DNA of 64,000 nt from CAVVPY01 sp963750295 (GTDB lineage: Bacteria > Actinomycetota > Actinomycetes > Mycobacteriales > Jatrophihabitantaceae), in assembly GCA_963750295.1 (NCBI GenBank), contig CAVVPY010000001.1, positions 868,001-932,000 of the forward strand, written 5' to 3'. The notes beneath the pieces were generated by a model, which saw only the letters and a program-made list of their open reading frames with translations, ran no database searches and was not told the DNA's origin. The translations under genes and the position numbers were made by a program. Each line of letters opens with the position of its first letter. The stretch's first letter is position 1. Shown piece by piece: positions 8,961 through 18,336 of this stretch.

Positions 8961-9971
8961 CTACGCCGGGCGAGTGCGCGGCCCCGGGGGTGGCGGTGGC
9001 GCCGGCGGCGTCCCCGTGGCCGGCGGGGTTGCCGGCGATGCGTCGTCCTCGACCCGCTGCCAACCGCGAGCACGCAACACCCGCGGTGTCTTGGCGCCGA
9101 CCGGGTACTCCTGCTCGATGGCGGCGTTGAACTCCGCTCCGAGCAGGACGCCCAGCGCGAGGACGAAGAAGAACAGCAGCGCCGCGATGGGGGCGGCGAT
9201 CGTGCCGTACACGTGGGTATTGGCCAGGACGAACGAGATGTATCCGCGCAGCCCGAACGACCCGGCGAGGAACACCGCAATCGCGAGCAGGGCGCCAGGC
9301 ACGCCGCGGCGCCACGGCAGCCGCCGTGGCGGTGCCAGGTGGAACAGGGTCGTCAGACCGATCAGCAGGAGCAGGACGACGACCGGGTAGTAACCCGCGC
9401 TGATCATCGTTCCGAGGGTGTCCTGCAATCGCTTCGGCACCCAGCTCTGCACCAGGGTCGGTCCGAACACGAGCAGCGGAAGGACGATCACGCCGATGAG
9501 CACCGACCCGAGGAACAAGCCGAGAGCGAGCAGACGACTGCGCACCGCGCCGCGCAGATCGCGCATGCCGTACGCGATGGTGATCGTGTTGACGAACGTC
9601 GAGGTCGCCGAGGATCCCGCCCACAGCGCCAGCACGAACCCGATGCTGATGACATCGGCCCGCCCCCCGTGCAGCACCTCGTGCAGGATCGGCGTGACGA
9701 CCTGCGACACCACTTCGGGGCTGAACGCCTTGCTGAGCGTCGTCTCGATCTTCACCTCGGCACGATCGACCGTCCGGTCGCCGAACCAGCGCGACGCGTA
9801 CCCCAGCGAGGCGACAAGGGCGAGGAACAACGACGGCAGGCTGAGCAATTGCCAGAAGGCGGCTTCGGCGGACAGGCCGAGCACCCGGTCGTGCCAGGCT
9901 TGGGCCACCGCGCGCTGCAGCAGGTGCGGTATGCGGCGCACGACACGTGCGGCGCGCCTACCTCGGTTCAC
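8961..9971 (-). CDS. YihY/UPF0761 family inner-membrane protein
   Basis: Polytopic membrane protein of the YihY (once misnamed RNase BN/BrkB) family. About six hydrophobic helices are visible, including SLFLALVASLGYA, ISIGFVLALWAGSSA, LALGLFLGSVLIGVIVLPLLV, VVLLLLIGLTTLF, and PIAALLFFFVLALGVLLGAE followed by FNAAIEQEYP, a family end motif. The C-terminus is a proline-rich cytoplasmic tail. The start is taken at GTG 9971 (VNRGRRAARVVRRIPHLL), just before the amphipathic family N-terminus; further upstream codons look non-coding. Function unproven. In M. tuberculosis the orthologue also neighbours DUF3039. Confidence 0.88.
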   Translation of the reverse strand: MNRGRRAARVVRRIPHLLQRAVAQAWHDRVLGLSAEAAFWQLLSLPSLFLALVASLGYASRWFGDRTVDRAEVKIETTLSKAFSPEVVSQVVTPILHEVLHGGRADVISIGFVLALWAGSSATSTFVNTITIAYGMRDLRGAVRSRLLALGLFLGSVLIGVIVLPLLVFGPTLVQSWVPKRLQDTLGTMISAGYYPVVVLLLLIGLTTLFHLAPPRRLPWRRGVPGALLAIAVFLAGSFGLRGYISFVLANTHVYGTIAAPIAALLFFFVLALGVLLGAEFNAAIEQEYPVGAKTPRVLRARGWQRVEDDASPATPPATGTPPAPPPPPGPRTRPA

Positions 9972-10409
9972 ACTGTCCCAGTCTGCCGACTCCGGTCGGG
10001 AATGTCGTGTCCGCGGGTGTGCGGGTGTGTCGTGGCCCCCCGGCGGGCCACGGTGTGAGATCTTGGCCGGCTTTGGGCAATGTTCGAATGTCGGAATCAC
10101 GGCGGCATTCTCGTCGTTGCGCCAGTGCAGGCGCGGCGACTCACCGTGACCCCCGCATTCGCGCGGGACGACCGGCTACGGAACCGAGCCAGCATGCCGA
10201 TACGAATTGGCAAGAAGAACAGGCGCTACAGAACACGTAACAAGAACGAAACCGCAGCGTCGGGGTGTCGCCAGTGTCACCAGCGATTCGGTGGTTTCGT
10301 GAGCACTGGAGCATGCAGGATGGAAGACTGGCGGCCTACCGGCTGCCGGTTCGACCAACGTAGAACGACCGAATACCGCGCGAGACGACAGCGAAAGACG
10401 AGGTGCGCC
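9972..10409. other. Intergenic region with one inverted repeat
   Basis: About 440 bases between the divergent yihY-like and DUF7455 genes. No credible gene is seen. An 8-bp perfect inverted repeat (CGTGGCCC / GGGCCACG, six-base loop) lies at 10031-10052; it could be an operator or hairpin. I could not place convincing promoter hexamers. Confidence 0.4.
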
Positions 10410-10637
10410 GTGACCCCAACACTCGACGCCAGCCCCCTGACCGCCACCGACCGCTGCGACCGTTGCGGCGCGCAGGCCTACGTCCGCACGATTCTGGCTT
10501 CCGGCTACGAACTGCTGTTCTGCAGCCACCACTGGCACGACAACGAGTCGCGGCTGCGCGAGATGGCCGTCACCGTGCACGACGAGACCGACCGGCTCTC
10601 GTCCGTACCCGCGACCGCCGCCCTCGAGGAGCACTGA
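10410..10637 (+). CDS. DUF7455 small zinc-finger-like protein
   Basis: A 75-residue soluble protein beginning VTPTLDASPLTATDRCDRC. The pattern LTATDRCDRCGAQAYVR plus ELLFCSHHWHDN, a CxxC followed by a C-x-H-H, fits the DUF7455 family commonly found beside the principal sigma factor in Actinobacteria. Probably a small zinc protein; function unknown. GTG start chosen because homologous sequence begins just after it. A strong terminator follows. Confidence 0.85.
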   Translation: MTPTLDASPLTATDRCDRCGAQAYVRTILASGYELLFCSHHWHDNESRLREMAVTVHDETDRLSSVPATAALEEH

Positions 10638-10658
10638 GCACAGACTGCACGAACGTCG

Positions 10659-10686
10659 CGGCCCCGGTGCTTCAGCATCGGGGCCG
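10659..10686 (+). terminator. Rho-independent-type terminator after DUF7455 gene
   Basis: A 12-bp stem with one G-U pair, CGGCCCCGGTGC pairing with GCATCGGGGCCG around a TTCA loop, starting 22 bases after the stop codon and followed by TTGT. The U-tract is short, as is common in high-GC organisms. Confidence 0.75.
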
Positions 10687-10875
10687 TTGTCGTCGGCGGA
10701 CATGTGACGTTTCGGTCGTTCCGGTTTGCCGACGGCCGGTGCTGGGCATCCCATGGCCATGCTGAGTCTCGTTCTGGCGCCGTTGGCAACTCTGATGGTT
10801 CTCGGTGCGGGGGAGCTTGTTCGCGGCCAGTGCCGTCGCATGCTCAGCGTCCCGGTGGAAGTGACGAACGGCGTC

Positions 10876-10995
10876 CTACCGGCGATCGACGGCACCCAGG
10901 TCCGGGTCTGACGGGTAGCGGGCGGTAGACCACATCTCGGCCGGCATCGACCGGCCGAGCAACACCTTGTACACAGCCTCGCGATGCGTGCTCAT
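10876..10995 (-). CDS. Possible 39-codon ORF overlapping the luciferase-like remnant
   Basis: ATG at 10995 overlaps the TGA of the upstream remnant (ATGA coupling). The product begins MSTHREAVYKVLLGRSMP and ends at TAG 10876. I recognise no family. It may be a true small gene once translated with the luciferase-like enzyme, or a fragment of a decayed gene. Too short to judge. Confidence 0.25.
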   Translation of the reverse strand: MSTHREAVYKVLLGRSMPAEMWSTARYPSDPDLGAVDRR

Positions 10996-11198
10996 GCCGA
11001 CGCGCCAACCCGAGCGACTGCCTCCAGTGCACTCGTAGCGAGCGCGAGCGTGCCCGAGTCATGGGTGTCCGGAAGCTCGAACACCAGGTGATCCACCGAG
11101 GCGGCGTACCAGGGCTGAAGCTGAACGATCACCTCGGCGGGGTCGCCGATGAAGACGCCGCTCGTGCTATCGAAATTGTCCGGCAGCCGCCGTGCCAC
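10992..11198 (-). pseudogene. C-terminal remnant of a luciferase-like (LLM/F420-type) oxidoreductase
   Basis: About 65 residues match the usual end of luciferase-like monooxygenases: VFIGDPAEVIVQLQPWYAA, then SVDHLVFELPD and an alanine-rich final helix. In intact family members this segment closes a 280-350 residue TIM barrel. The 140 bases upstream (11199-11340) show no matching sequence in any frame, so the N-terminal four fifths of the enzyme is missing. Read as a decayed gene in the sigA-proximal intergenic region. Confidence 0.6.
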
Positions 11199-11347
11199 GC
11201 GCCAGCGATCCCACTTGTCGCGAGCAGACCGGCAACCGCGGCGAGAACGACGGGCCTTCGACCTATGGCGGTTCCTTGATCGTCGATGACATGGCAGCGC
11301 TCGTGTCTACCGCCGCGACCGGGTAGCAAGAAGTTTCCAGGCGCCGG

Positions 11348-11911
11348 TTACGGGTGTGCGGGCATCGGGTGTGCGGGCATCGGGCCGTGAGCCGGTGCGG
11401 CGGTGGCGGGGAGTTGGCTGGCCGGGATCAGATAGCCGGTGAACCAGACCGCTATGTAGCCATTGAATGAGTACACGCCGAGCGATGGCATGGGCAGGCC
11501 GGTGGGAAAGGCGTGCTGCTGGGTCTCGAAGCCCTGCGTTGTCTCCGCGACGTCGTAGTTGCTGGAACAGGTAGCGTCCGTCAGGTAGCCGAAGGCGTCG
11601 GTTCCGGCGGTGCCGCTGCCGATGTCGTAGGTCACGGAGGTGACGACGACGGCCTTGCCGGCGGGCGGCGTGTAGACCGACAAGCAGCTGTTGTAGGCGT
11701 ATCCGCCGCTGCCGTGGATGACCTGCCGTGGTGCGATCGGGGTGGTCAGCAGCTGGTGCTGGGTGGTGACCGAGGCGGTTCTGGTGCTGGTGGTGTCGCC
11801 GATGGCCACCACCGAGCTGGCGGCGGCGTAGACGGCGGTGGGTGCGCTGACCGCGACGGTGACGGCGGTGGTGAAGATCCAGGCTCCGGTGGACATGCGT
11901 GGAGGTCGCAT
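11348..11911 (-). CDS. Secreted protein of unknown function, paralogue B of a tandem pair
   Basis: A 187-residue exported protein starting MRPPRMSTGAWIFTTAVTVA, a Sec-type signal peptide with a likely cleavage after VYAAA. The mature part is Ser/Thr-rich with a motif TPPAGKAVVVTSVTYDI, two cysteines in the middle and a C-terminus GYLIPASQLPATAAPAHG ending in a duplicated PMPAH. It is homologous along its full length to the protein at 12096 (roughly 60-70% identical by eye). No domain recognised. The 15-bp unit cgggtgtgcgggcat is tandemly duplicated at its 3' end (11351-11380). It lies downstream of its paralogue on the same strand. Confidence 0.75.
   Translation of the reverse strand: MRPPRMSTGAWIFTTAVTVAVSAPTAVYAAASSVVAIGDTTSTRTASVTTQHQLLTTPIAPRQVIHGSGGYAYNSCLSVYTPPAGKAVVVTSVTYDIGSGTAGTDAFGYLTDATCSSNYDVAETTQGFETQQHAFPTGLPMPSLGVYSFNGYIAVWFTGYLIPASQLPATAAPAHGPMPAHPMPAHP
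11366..11441. repeat. 76-bp direct repeat, copy 1 (3' end of paralogue B)
   Basis: Differs from copy 2 (12099-12174) at only two of 76 positions, much closer than the rest of the two genes. It codes for the shared C-terminus. Suggests recent duplication or gene conversion. Confidence 0.8.
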
Positions 11912-12095
11912 CGTAGGTTCCCCTTCGCGGCTCGGTGACGCTCGTTTGGTGTCGATGCCGCGCACGGTGAACCCACGGCGACGACCGCGACAGCGTGCAG
12001 CGTGAGCGCGACACACCGTGAACGAGACGGAGGTCGGCGGGGACCGGATCAGGGCGGCGGTTTGGTCGTGTCCATCCCGACCGGCGCCTTGCCCG

Positions 12096-12644
12096 TTACG
12101 GGTGTGCGGGCATCGGGCCGTGAGCCGGTGCGGCGGTGGCCGGGAGTTGGCTGGCCGGGATCAGGTAGCCGGTGCCGTAGATGACGAAGTAACTGCTGGT
12201 GATCCGGTAGATGGCAACGCCGGAAAGAGGCAGACCGGTGGGGAAGGTGCGTTGCTGGGTTTCGTAAGCCTCGTTGGTGTCGATGACGTCGTAGTTGTTG
12301 GTGCAGCCTGGATCGGTGAGGTAGCCGTAGGCATTGTCCCCGGCGGTTCCGCTGCCGATTTCGTAGGTCAGCGAGGTGACGACGACGGCCTTGCCCGCCG
12401 GCGGCGTGTACACCGTCGTGCACGAAGTGACCGCTCCTCCGCCGAAGTGGACGACCTGGCGCGGCGCGATAGGGGTGGTCAATAGCTGATGTTGGGTGGT
12501 GACGGAGACGGTCCTGGTGCTGGTGGTGTCACCGATCGCGACCATCGAGGTGGCGGCAGCGTAGACGGCTGTGGGTGCGATCACCGCGACGGTGACGGCG
12601 GTGGTGAAGATCCAGGCTCCGGTGGACATGCGTGGACGTCGCAT
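12096..12644 (-). CDS. Secreted protein of unknown function, paralogue A of a tandem pair
   Basis: A 182-residue exported protein with signal peptide MRRPRMSTGAWIFTTAVTVA and predicted cleavage near VYAAA. The mature region holds TTQHQLLTTPIAPRQV, a TPPAGKAVVVTSLTYEIG segment, cysteines at CTTVY and GCTNNYD, and the same GYLIPASQLPATAAPAHG end as the neighbour at 11348. Start set at ATG 12644, preceded by a GGGAGGGAAC ribosome-binding site. The gene lies just downstream of sigA, in the same orientation, at a place where mycobacteria have unrelated genes. Function unknown; a small beta-rich surface protein is a guess. Confidence 0.75.
   Translation of the reverse strand: MRRPRMSTGAWIFTTAVTVAVIAPTAVYAAATSMVAIGDTTSTRTVSVTTQHQLLTTPIAPRQVVHFGGGAVTSCTTVYTPPAGKAVVVTSLTYEIGSGTAGDNAYGYLTDPGCTNNYDVIDTNEAYETQQRTFPTGLPLSGVAIYRITSSYFVIYGTGYLIPASQLPATAAPAHGPMPAHP
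12099..12174. repeat. 76-bp direct repeat, copy 2 (3' end of paralogue A)
   Basis: Partner of 11366-11441; two mismatches in 76 bases. Confidence 0.8.
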
Positions 12645-12730
12645 TCGTGTTCCCTCCCAGCTGGGTGACGCCCCGTTGGCGTCGCTGCCGGGCACGGTAA
12701 ACCCGCAGCGCCGACCGCGACAGGGTGCTA
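12645..12730 (-). promoter_or_regulatory. Leader sequence shared by the two secreted-protein genes
   Basis: The region upstream of paralogue A aligns with that upstream of paralogue B (11912-12000): both read, on the minus strand, GTCGCGGTCG, then GGGTT-ACCGTGC, CGGCA-CGAC, GCGTCACC and a G-rich ribosome-binding site. Copy A has a perfect GACGCC/GGCGTC hairpin that is only partly kept in copy B. It may be a conserved promoter/5'-UTR or simply part of the duplicated unit. Confidence 0.45.
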
Positions 12731-12874
12731 CCACGTGGTGACCGGCGTGCTCGGCCGGCAGCAAATCAGAACGGCGGCGGGCCTGCTCGCGGCCCGCCGT
12801 CCGGGTTGGGTGATCGGCGCGTCAGGAGCTATAGCCACGGCACTCGGGACGCACAGTGCCGTGCGGGGGACAGG

Positions 12875-14278
<1,404 letters not shown>

Positions 14279-14458
14279 GGATTGCCTTTCACCACAGGCG
14301 CGCTCGGACGGTGGTCCGGACGCGGTCGGAAAATGGTCCGCGTGACGCGGATGCGTGCGCACAGGCACTGTGCGAGCAGGCCGTATGCAGGTCGGTGGGC
14401 AACAGGCCGTCTGTTGGTCGGCTCAGTCTCGAGTCCAGTACGCGCGCTGTCCCAAATC

Positions 14459-14464
14459 ATTGTA
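14459..14464 (-). promoter_or_regulatory. Candidate -10 element of sigA
   Basis: TACAAT on the minus strand, about 180 bases before the sigA GTG. No good -35 hexamer is seen at 16-18 bases, so this is tentative. Confidence 0.3.
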
Positions 14465-14493
14465 CTGCGCGCTGGCGAGCGTGCACGGCGGAC

Positions 14494-15243
14494 TTACTCG
14501 CCGCTGCGTTCAGCGGCCGCGATGGCCGCGCCGACGATGCCCGCGTCGTTGAGCAACTCGGCCGGCTTCACCGGGGTGTGCAGGTTCAGCCGGGGTACCC
14601 ACTTGGCCGCGTCCTTGCTGACGCCACCGCCCACGACGAACAGGTCGGGCGTGAACAGCCGCTCGACATGGGACATGTAGCGGGACACGCGCTTGGCCCA
14701 TTCGCGGTAAGACATGCGGTTCTCGTCCCGAACCGACGCCGCCGCCCGCTTCTCGGCGTCGTAGCCGTCGAGTTCGAGATGGCCGAGTTCGGTGTTCGGC
14801 ACGAGCTTTCCGTCGACGAGCAGCGCGCTGCCGATGCCGGTGCCGAACGTCAGGAGGATGACGACGCCGGGCACCCCCCTGGCTGCGCCGAAGCGGGCCT
14901 CGGCGATGCCGGCCGCGTCGGCGTCGTTGAGGACGTGCACGTCCGTCGCGGACGGGGTGGCCTTGGTGAAACAGGCGTCCACGTCGGTGTCGATCCAACT
15001 CTTGTCGACGTTGGCTGCCGAGCGCGCGATTCCGTGCTGGATGACGGCGGGGAACGTCGCGCCGACCGGACCGGCCCAGCCGGCCCCGGCGACGAGGGCG
15101 GCGACGACCTCGGCCACGGCGTCCGGCGTCGACGGGCTGGGGGTGAGGACTCGTTTGCGGGGGATCACGAGCCGGCCGGTCGAGGTATCGACAATCGCGC
15201 CCTTGATTCCGGTACCGCCGATGTCGATCCCGAACGCCTGCAC
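14494..15243 (-). CDS. ppgK: Polyphosphate glucokinase
   Basis: Cytoplasmic ROK-family kinase that phosphorylates glucose using polyphosphate (or ATP). The 249-residue length is normal. Motifs: phosphate-1 loop GIDIGGTGIKGAIVD at the N-terminus, NDADAAGIAEARFGA (catalytic aspartate region), LTFGTGIGSAL, and NTELGHLELDG. It lies upstream of sigA and divergent from the suhB-like gene. A PPK2-type polyphosphate kinase begins at 63726 in the same window. Confidence 0.95.
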   Translation of the reverse strand: MQAFGIDIGGTGIKGAIVDTSTGRLVIPRKRVLTPSPSTPDAVAEVVAALVAGAGWAGPVGATFPAVIQHGIARSAANVDKSWIDTDVDACFTKATPSATDVHVLNDADAAGIAEARFGAARGVPGVVILLTFGTGIGSALLVDGKLVPNTELGHLELDGYDAEKRAAASVRDENRMSYREWAKRVSRYMSHVERLFTPDLFVVGGGVSKDAAKWVPRLNLHTPVKPAELLNDAGIVGAAIAAAERSGE

Positions 15244-15311
15244 GGTGGCTCCTCTCCGCCAGGGCCGACCCTATCGCCAGCGTTGCGGGCCGACCGTGGT
15301 GCGATGGGCCG

Positions 15312-16109
15312 ATGGCAAGCACCGATCCGAGCCGGTTGTCCGACTACGCCGCCCATCTGGCCACTGGGGCGGGCGAGCTTGTCCGGGACGCGGCCGGGCG
15401 TGCGCTCTCGATCGGATCCAAGAGCACGACGACCGATTTGGTCACCGACAGCGATCGCGCCGCCGAGCGCTGGCTGATCGAGCGGATCGCCGTCGATCGT
15501 CCCGCGGACGCCGTGCTCGGCGAGGAGGGCGGTGGTCGGCCCGGCAGCAGTGGCGTCCGCTGGGTCCTCGACCCGATCGACGGAACCGTGAACTTCGTGC
15601 TCGGGTTGCCCCAGTACGCGGTGTCGGTGGCGGCGGAAGTGGACGGGACGGTGGTCGCCGGTGCGGTGTGCAATCCGGCATCGGGTGAGTTGTTCCGCGC
15701 CGAACTCGGTGGTGGGGCATACCTCGGCGACGAGCGCCTGCGCGGTCCGCGCGACGTCCCACTCGCCGCGGCGGTGATCGGCACCGGCTTCAGCTACGAC
15801 CGGGAGCGCCGGGCACGCCAGGGTGAGGTCGCCGCGCAACTGCTGCGGGTGGTCGGCGACATCCGGCGCCTCGGCGCGTCGAGCCTGGACCTGTGCGCCG
15901 TCGCCTGCGGCCGCCTCGACGGCTACTACGAGGCCGGCTTGAGTCCGTGGGACTACGCCGCGGGCGCACTCATCGCCGGCGAGGCCGGCTGCGAGCTCAG
16001 CGGCTTGCGCGGGCGACCGGTCTCGAGCGCGATGGCCGTCGCCGCGGGTCCACTGCTCGCCGCCGACCTGTTCGCCGTCCTCGAGCAGCTCGGAGCCGAT
16101 GCGGTCTGA
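15312..16109 (+). CDS. suhB: Inositol monophosphatase family protein
   Basis: Mg-dependent phosphomonoesterase of the IMPase/SuhB family; substrates may include inositol-1-phosphate or related phosphates. The metal-site motifs are present: GEEGG, the WVLDPIDGTVNFVLGLP signature (residues about 84-100) and the C-terminal WDYAAGALIAGEAG. 265 residues, normal length. Position opposite ppgK-sigA matches Rv2701c (suhB) of M. tuberculosis. Physiological substrate not determined here. Confidence 0.9.
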   Translation: MASTDPSRLSDYAAHLATGAGELVRDAAGRALSIGSKSTTTDLVTDSDRAAERWLIERIAVDRPADAVLGEEGGGRPGSSGVRWVLDPIDGTVNFVLGLPQYAVSVAAEVDGTVVAGAVCNPASGELFRAELGGGAYLGDERLRGPRDVPLAAAVIGTGFSYDRERRARQGEVAAQLLRVVGDIRRLGASSLDLCAVACGRLDGYYEAGLSPWDYAAGALIAGEAGCELSGLRGRPVSSAMAVAAGPLLAADLFAVLEQLGADAV

Positions 16110-16116
16110 CCGACTG

Positions 16117-16683
16117 TCAGCAGCTCGGGACGGGCGGCGGCGGAGCAGGCGGGATGGTGCTCGTCAGCGTCAGGCCCTGCTTGTCCACCTCGGCCAGCAC
16201 GGTCGCCTTCGAGTGCAGGTGGGTGAACTTCGCCCCGAGCGACAAGGTGACCGTGGCCGAGGACGAGTCGTTCGGCACCATCCGCGCGGTATCCAGGTAG
16301 AGGTGCAGCAGGGCGGCGCTGGTGAAAGCAGCCGACCCGTAGCGGATCTCGCCGACGCCGGCGATGACGCCGTGCCCGCCGTAGGTGGCGTCGTCGTTCG
16401 TGGCTTGGGTCACTTTGAAGCCGAGGACCTGCAGCCGCTTCTTGGTCTCGGTCGCCAGTTTGTCGCGGTTCGTCGAGTTCAGGACGAGGACCGAGACGGC
16501 GTGCGGTTGCGGGAGCACCGTCGGCTGGGCGGGGGGCGGCGTCGAGCACGACGACGAACTCGGCCCACCGGCCTGCTCCGCGCGGTCGAGCACGCGAACC
16601 CAGACGAGCGCCGTCACCACCGTGAGCGCCCCGATGAACACCACGGCCGGCAGCGGTCGCCTGGTGAGGTGCGAAGGGCTCAT
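16117..16683 (-). CDS. LytR C-terminal domain membrane protein (Cei-like)
   Basis: A 188-residue protein with one N-terminal transmembrane helix (PAVVFIGALTVVTALVWV) and an extracytoplasmic domain of the LytR_C type (SVLVLNSTNRDKLATETKK, then LQVLGFKVTQATND). The C-terminus is proline-rich. It occupies the position of mycobacterial Cei (Rv2700), a cell-envelope integrity factor, next to suhB. Start at ATG 16683. Role in the envelope is inferred from position and domain. Confidence 0.82.
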   Translation of the reverse strand: MSPSHLTRRPLPAVVFIGALTVVTALVWVRVLDRAEQAGGPSSSSCSTPPPAQPTVLPQPHAVSVLVLNSTNRDKLATETKKRLQVLGFKVTQATNDDATYGGHGVIAGVGEIRYGSAAFTSAALLHLYLDTARMVPNDSSSATVTLSLGAKFTHLHSKATVLAEVDKQGLTLTSTIPPAPPPPVPSC

Positions 16684-17180
16684 GTCGGAACTGGACTCCT
16701 CGTGGTGAAGCCGACAGCGTAACGGTGGCGGCCGACTCGACACCCCGCAGAAACCAGATCGGTGCCCCGCCGTCAGCAACAAATCTCGACGCGGTACCGT
16801 TCCGCGGCCAGTCGATTTCGGCGATGAACTCGGTTGGTTGTCCGCACCGGACTGAGCAACACCTCAGAACAGGGCGGCAATCGGTTACGGGCCCCCCACA
16901 ATGGGGCACGAATCGGGGGCCATACCCGTTTCAGCAAGCACACAGCGCCACGACAGTGGCACGACAGCTGGACCCGGTGGAACGACGCAGTGGACATCGT
17001 GAAACAGCGGCGGAGACAGCGGAACAAGTGACGGCCGATGAGAGTTGCATCCATCGCCGACAACAACGGCACTGAACTGGACAACACCGACGCGGCGTCG
17101 GGGAACCAAAACGACTCCGCGTCGCGAATAACGATTCACGGCGGGGATCGTGCGATGAATCGGCTGAGGAGCTGAAGCGA
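16684..17180. other. Intergenic region between divergent cei-like and DUF4193 genes
   Basis: About 500 bases without a credible gene on either strand. It is less GC-biased than its neighbours and must hold the promoters of both genes. An AGGAG ribosome-binding site precedes the ATG at 17181. I could not assign promoter hexamers. Confidence 0.5.
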
Positions 17181-17489
17181 ATGGCGACCGACTACGACGC
17201 TCCGCGTCGGGGTGACGTCGATGAGATGGGCGAGGACTCGCTCGAGGAACTGAAGGCACGGCGGGCCGAGGCACAGTCCGGCTCGATAGATGTGGACGAG
17301 ACCGAACTGAACGAAGCGCTGGAGCTACCGGGTGCCGACCTGTCCAACATGTCCGGCGAGGAATTGACCGTGCGCGTGCTGCCCAAGCAGAGCGACGAGT
17401 TCACCTGTTCCAGTTGTTTCCTGGTGCATCACCGCAGCCGCCTCGCGCGGGAGCGCAACGGCCGGTTCATCTGCCGCGACTGCGCATAA
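17181..17489 (+). CDS. DUF4193 zinc-ribbon protein
   Basis: A 102-residue acidic protein ending in a zinc ribbon: FTCSSCFLVHHRSRLARE and ICRDC supply four cysteines. The N-terminus MATDYDAPR and the internal ELPGADLS and EELTVRVLP segments fit DUF4193, an actinobacterial family (Rv2699c position). Function unknown; the acidic N-terminus and ribbon suggest a nucleic-acid or polymerase partner, which is inference. Confidence 0.88.
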   Translation: MATDYDAPRRGDVDEMGEDSLEELKARRAEAQSGSIDVDETELNEALELPGADLSNMSGEELTVRVLPKQSDEFTCSSCFLVHHRSRLARERNGRFICRDCA

Positions 17490-17510
17490 CGACAGCGCCC
17501 GTCACCCGGG

Positions 17511-18293
17511 TCACAAGCTGATGCGCAGGGCCATGCCGCCGTCGATGACGAGGGTCTGACCGGTGATCCATGACGCGTCGGACGAGGCCAGGAACGCCAC
17601 GGCCGCGCCGATGTCGGCGGGCTCACCGAGCCGTCGCAGGGGGTAGGCGGCTGCTGCGCCGGCCTCATCAGCCTCGTACAGGGCGGCCGCGAACCGCGTC
17701 TTGACGACCGCCGGCGCGACCGCGTTCACGCGTACCCGCGGCGCCAACTCGGCGGCGAGTTGCACCGTCAGCCCGAGCAGCGCCGCCTTGCTCACCCCGT
17801 ACCACGCTATGCCCGGGGCCGGCGACAGCCCGGCGACCGAGGCGATGTTGACGACGGCGGCGTCGTCCCGATCGCCCAACCCGCACTCGACCGCCTTGCG
17901 CGTCCACGACAGCGCCGCGATGACGTTGACCTCGATGATCTTGCGAGCCGCCGCCTGGTCGAGTTGAACGAGCGGGCCGTACACCGGATTGATGCCGGTG
18001 TTGTTGACGAGCACGTCCAGCCTGCCGAACTCGCGCACCGCGACGGCCATCGCCTCGTCCTGGTGCTCCGGGTCGTCGCCGCGTCCGGCCACCGTGCGGG
18101 CCGCGTCGGCGCCGAGGGTTTCGAGCGCCTCGGCCAGCCCTTCCGGCCGTCGGGCGGTGATCACCACGCGGCCGCCCTCGGCCACGATGCGGCTCGCGAC
18201 CGCCAGGCCGATGCCTCTGCTGGCGCCGGTCACAACGGCGACCCGGCCGGCGAAGCGTGCGGACGGGGAACCCAAGGACTCGGAGTCGCTCAC
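17511..18293 (-). CDS. Short-chain dehydrogenase/reductase (SDR)
   Basis: Classical SDR oxidoreductase, 260 residues, NAD(P)-dependent. Seen: TGASRGIGLA cofactor loop, an arginine at TARRP favouring NADP, VNNTG (NNAG variant with T), NIASVAG with the catalytic serine, and YGVSK with Tyr and Lys. The C-terminal ITGQTLVIDGGMAL is the usual SDR end. Substrate unknown; resembles FabG-like 3-ketoacyl reductases. It is inserted between DUF4193 and DUF3093, adjacent in mycobacteria. Confidence 0.9.
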   Translation of the reverse strand: MSDSESLGSPSARFAGRVAVVTGASRGIGLAVASRIVAEGGRVVITARRPEGLAEALETLGADAARTVAGRGDDPEHQDEAMAVAVREFGRLDVLVNNTGINPVYGPLVQLDQAAARKIIEVNVIAALSWTRKAVECGLGDRDDAAVVNIASVAGLSPAPGIAWYGVSKAALLGLTVQLAAELAPRVRVNAVAPAVVKTRFAAALYEADEAGAAAAYPLRRLGEPADIGAAVAFLASSDASWITGQTLVIDGGMALRISL

Positions 18294-18336
18294 ACGACGG
18301 AGCGTATCGGCGCCGGAATCCGCGGCTGCGGGGTCG

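Noticed and set aside
10726..10911. 61-codon plus-strand ORF with a hydrophobic N-terminus
   Set aside because: It lies after a strong terminator, has no ribosome-binding site I could see and overlaps the antisense small ORF; hydrophobicity alone is weak evidence.
12645..12730. c-di-AMP (ydaO-type) or c-di-GMP riboswitch upstream of the secreted proteins
   Set aside because: Secreted-protein context and a G-rich leader suggested it, but the conserved core motifs of those riboswitches are not recognisable.
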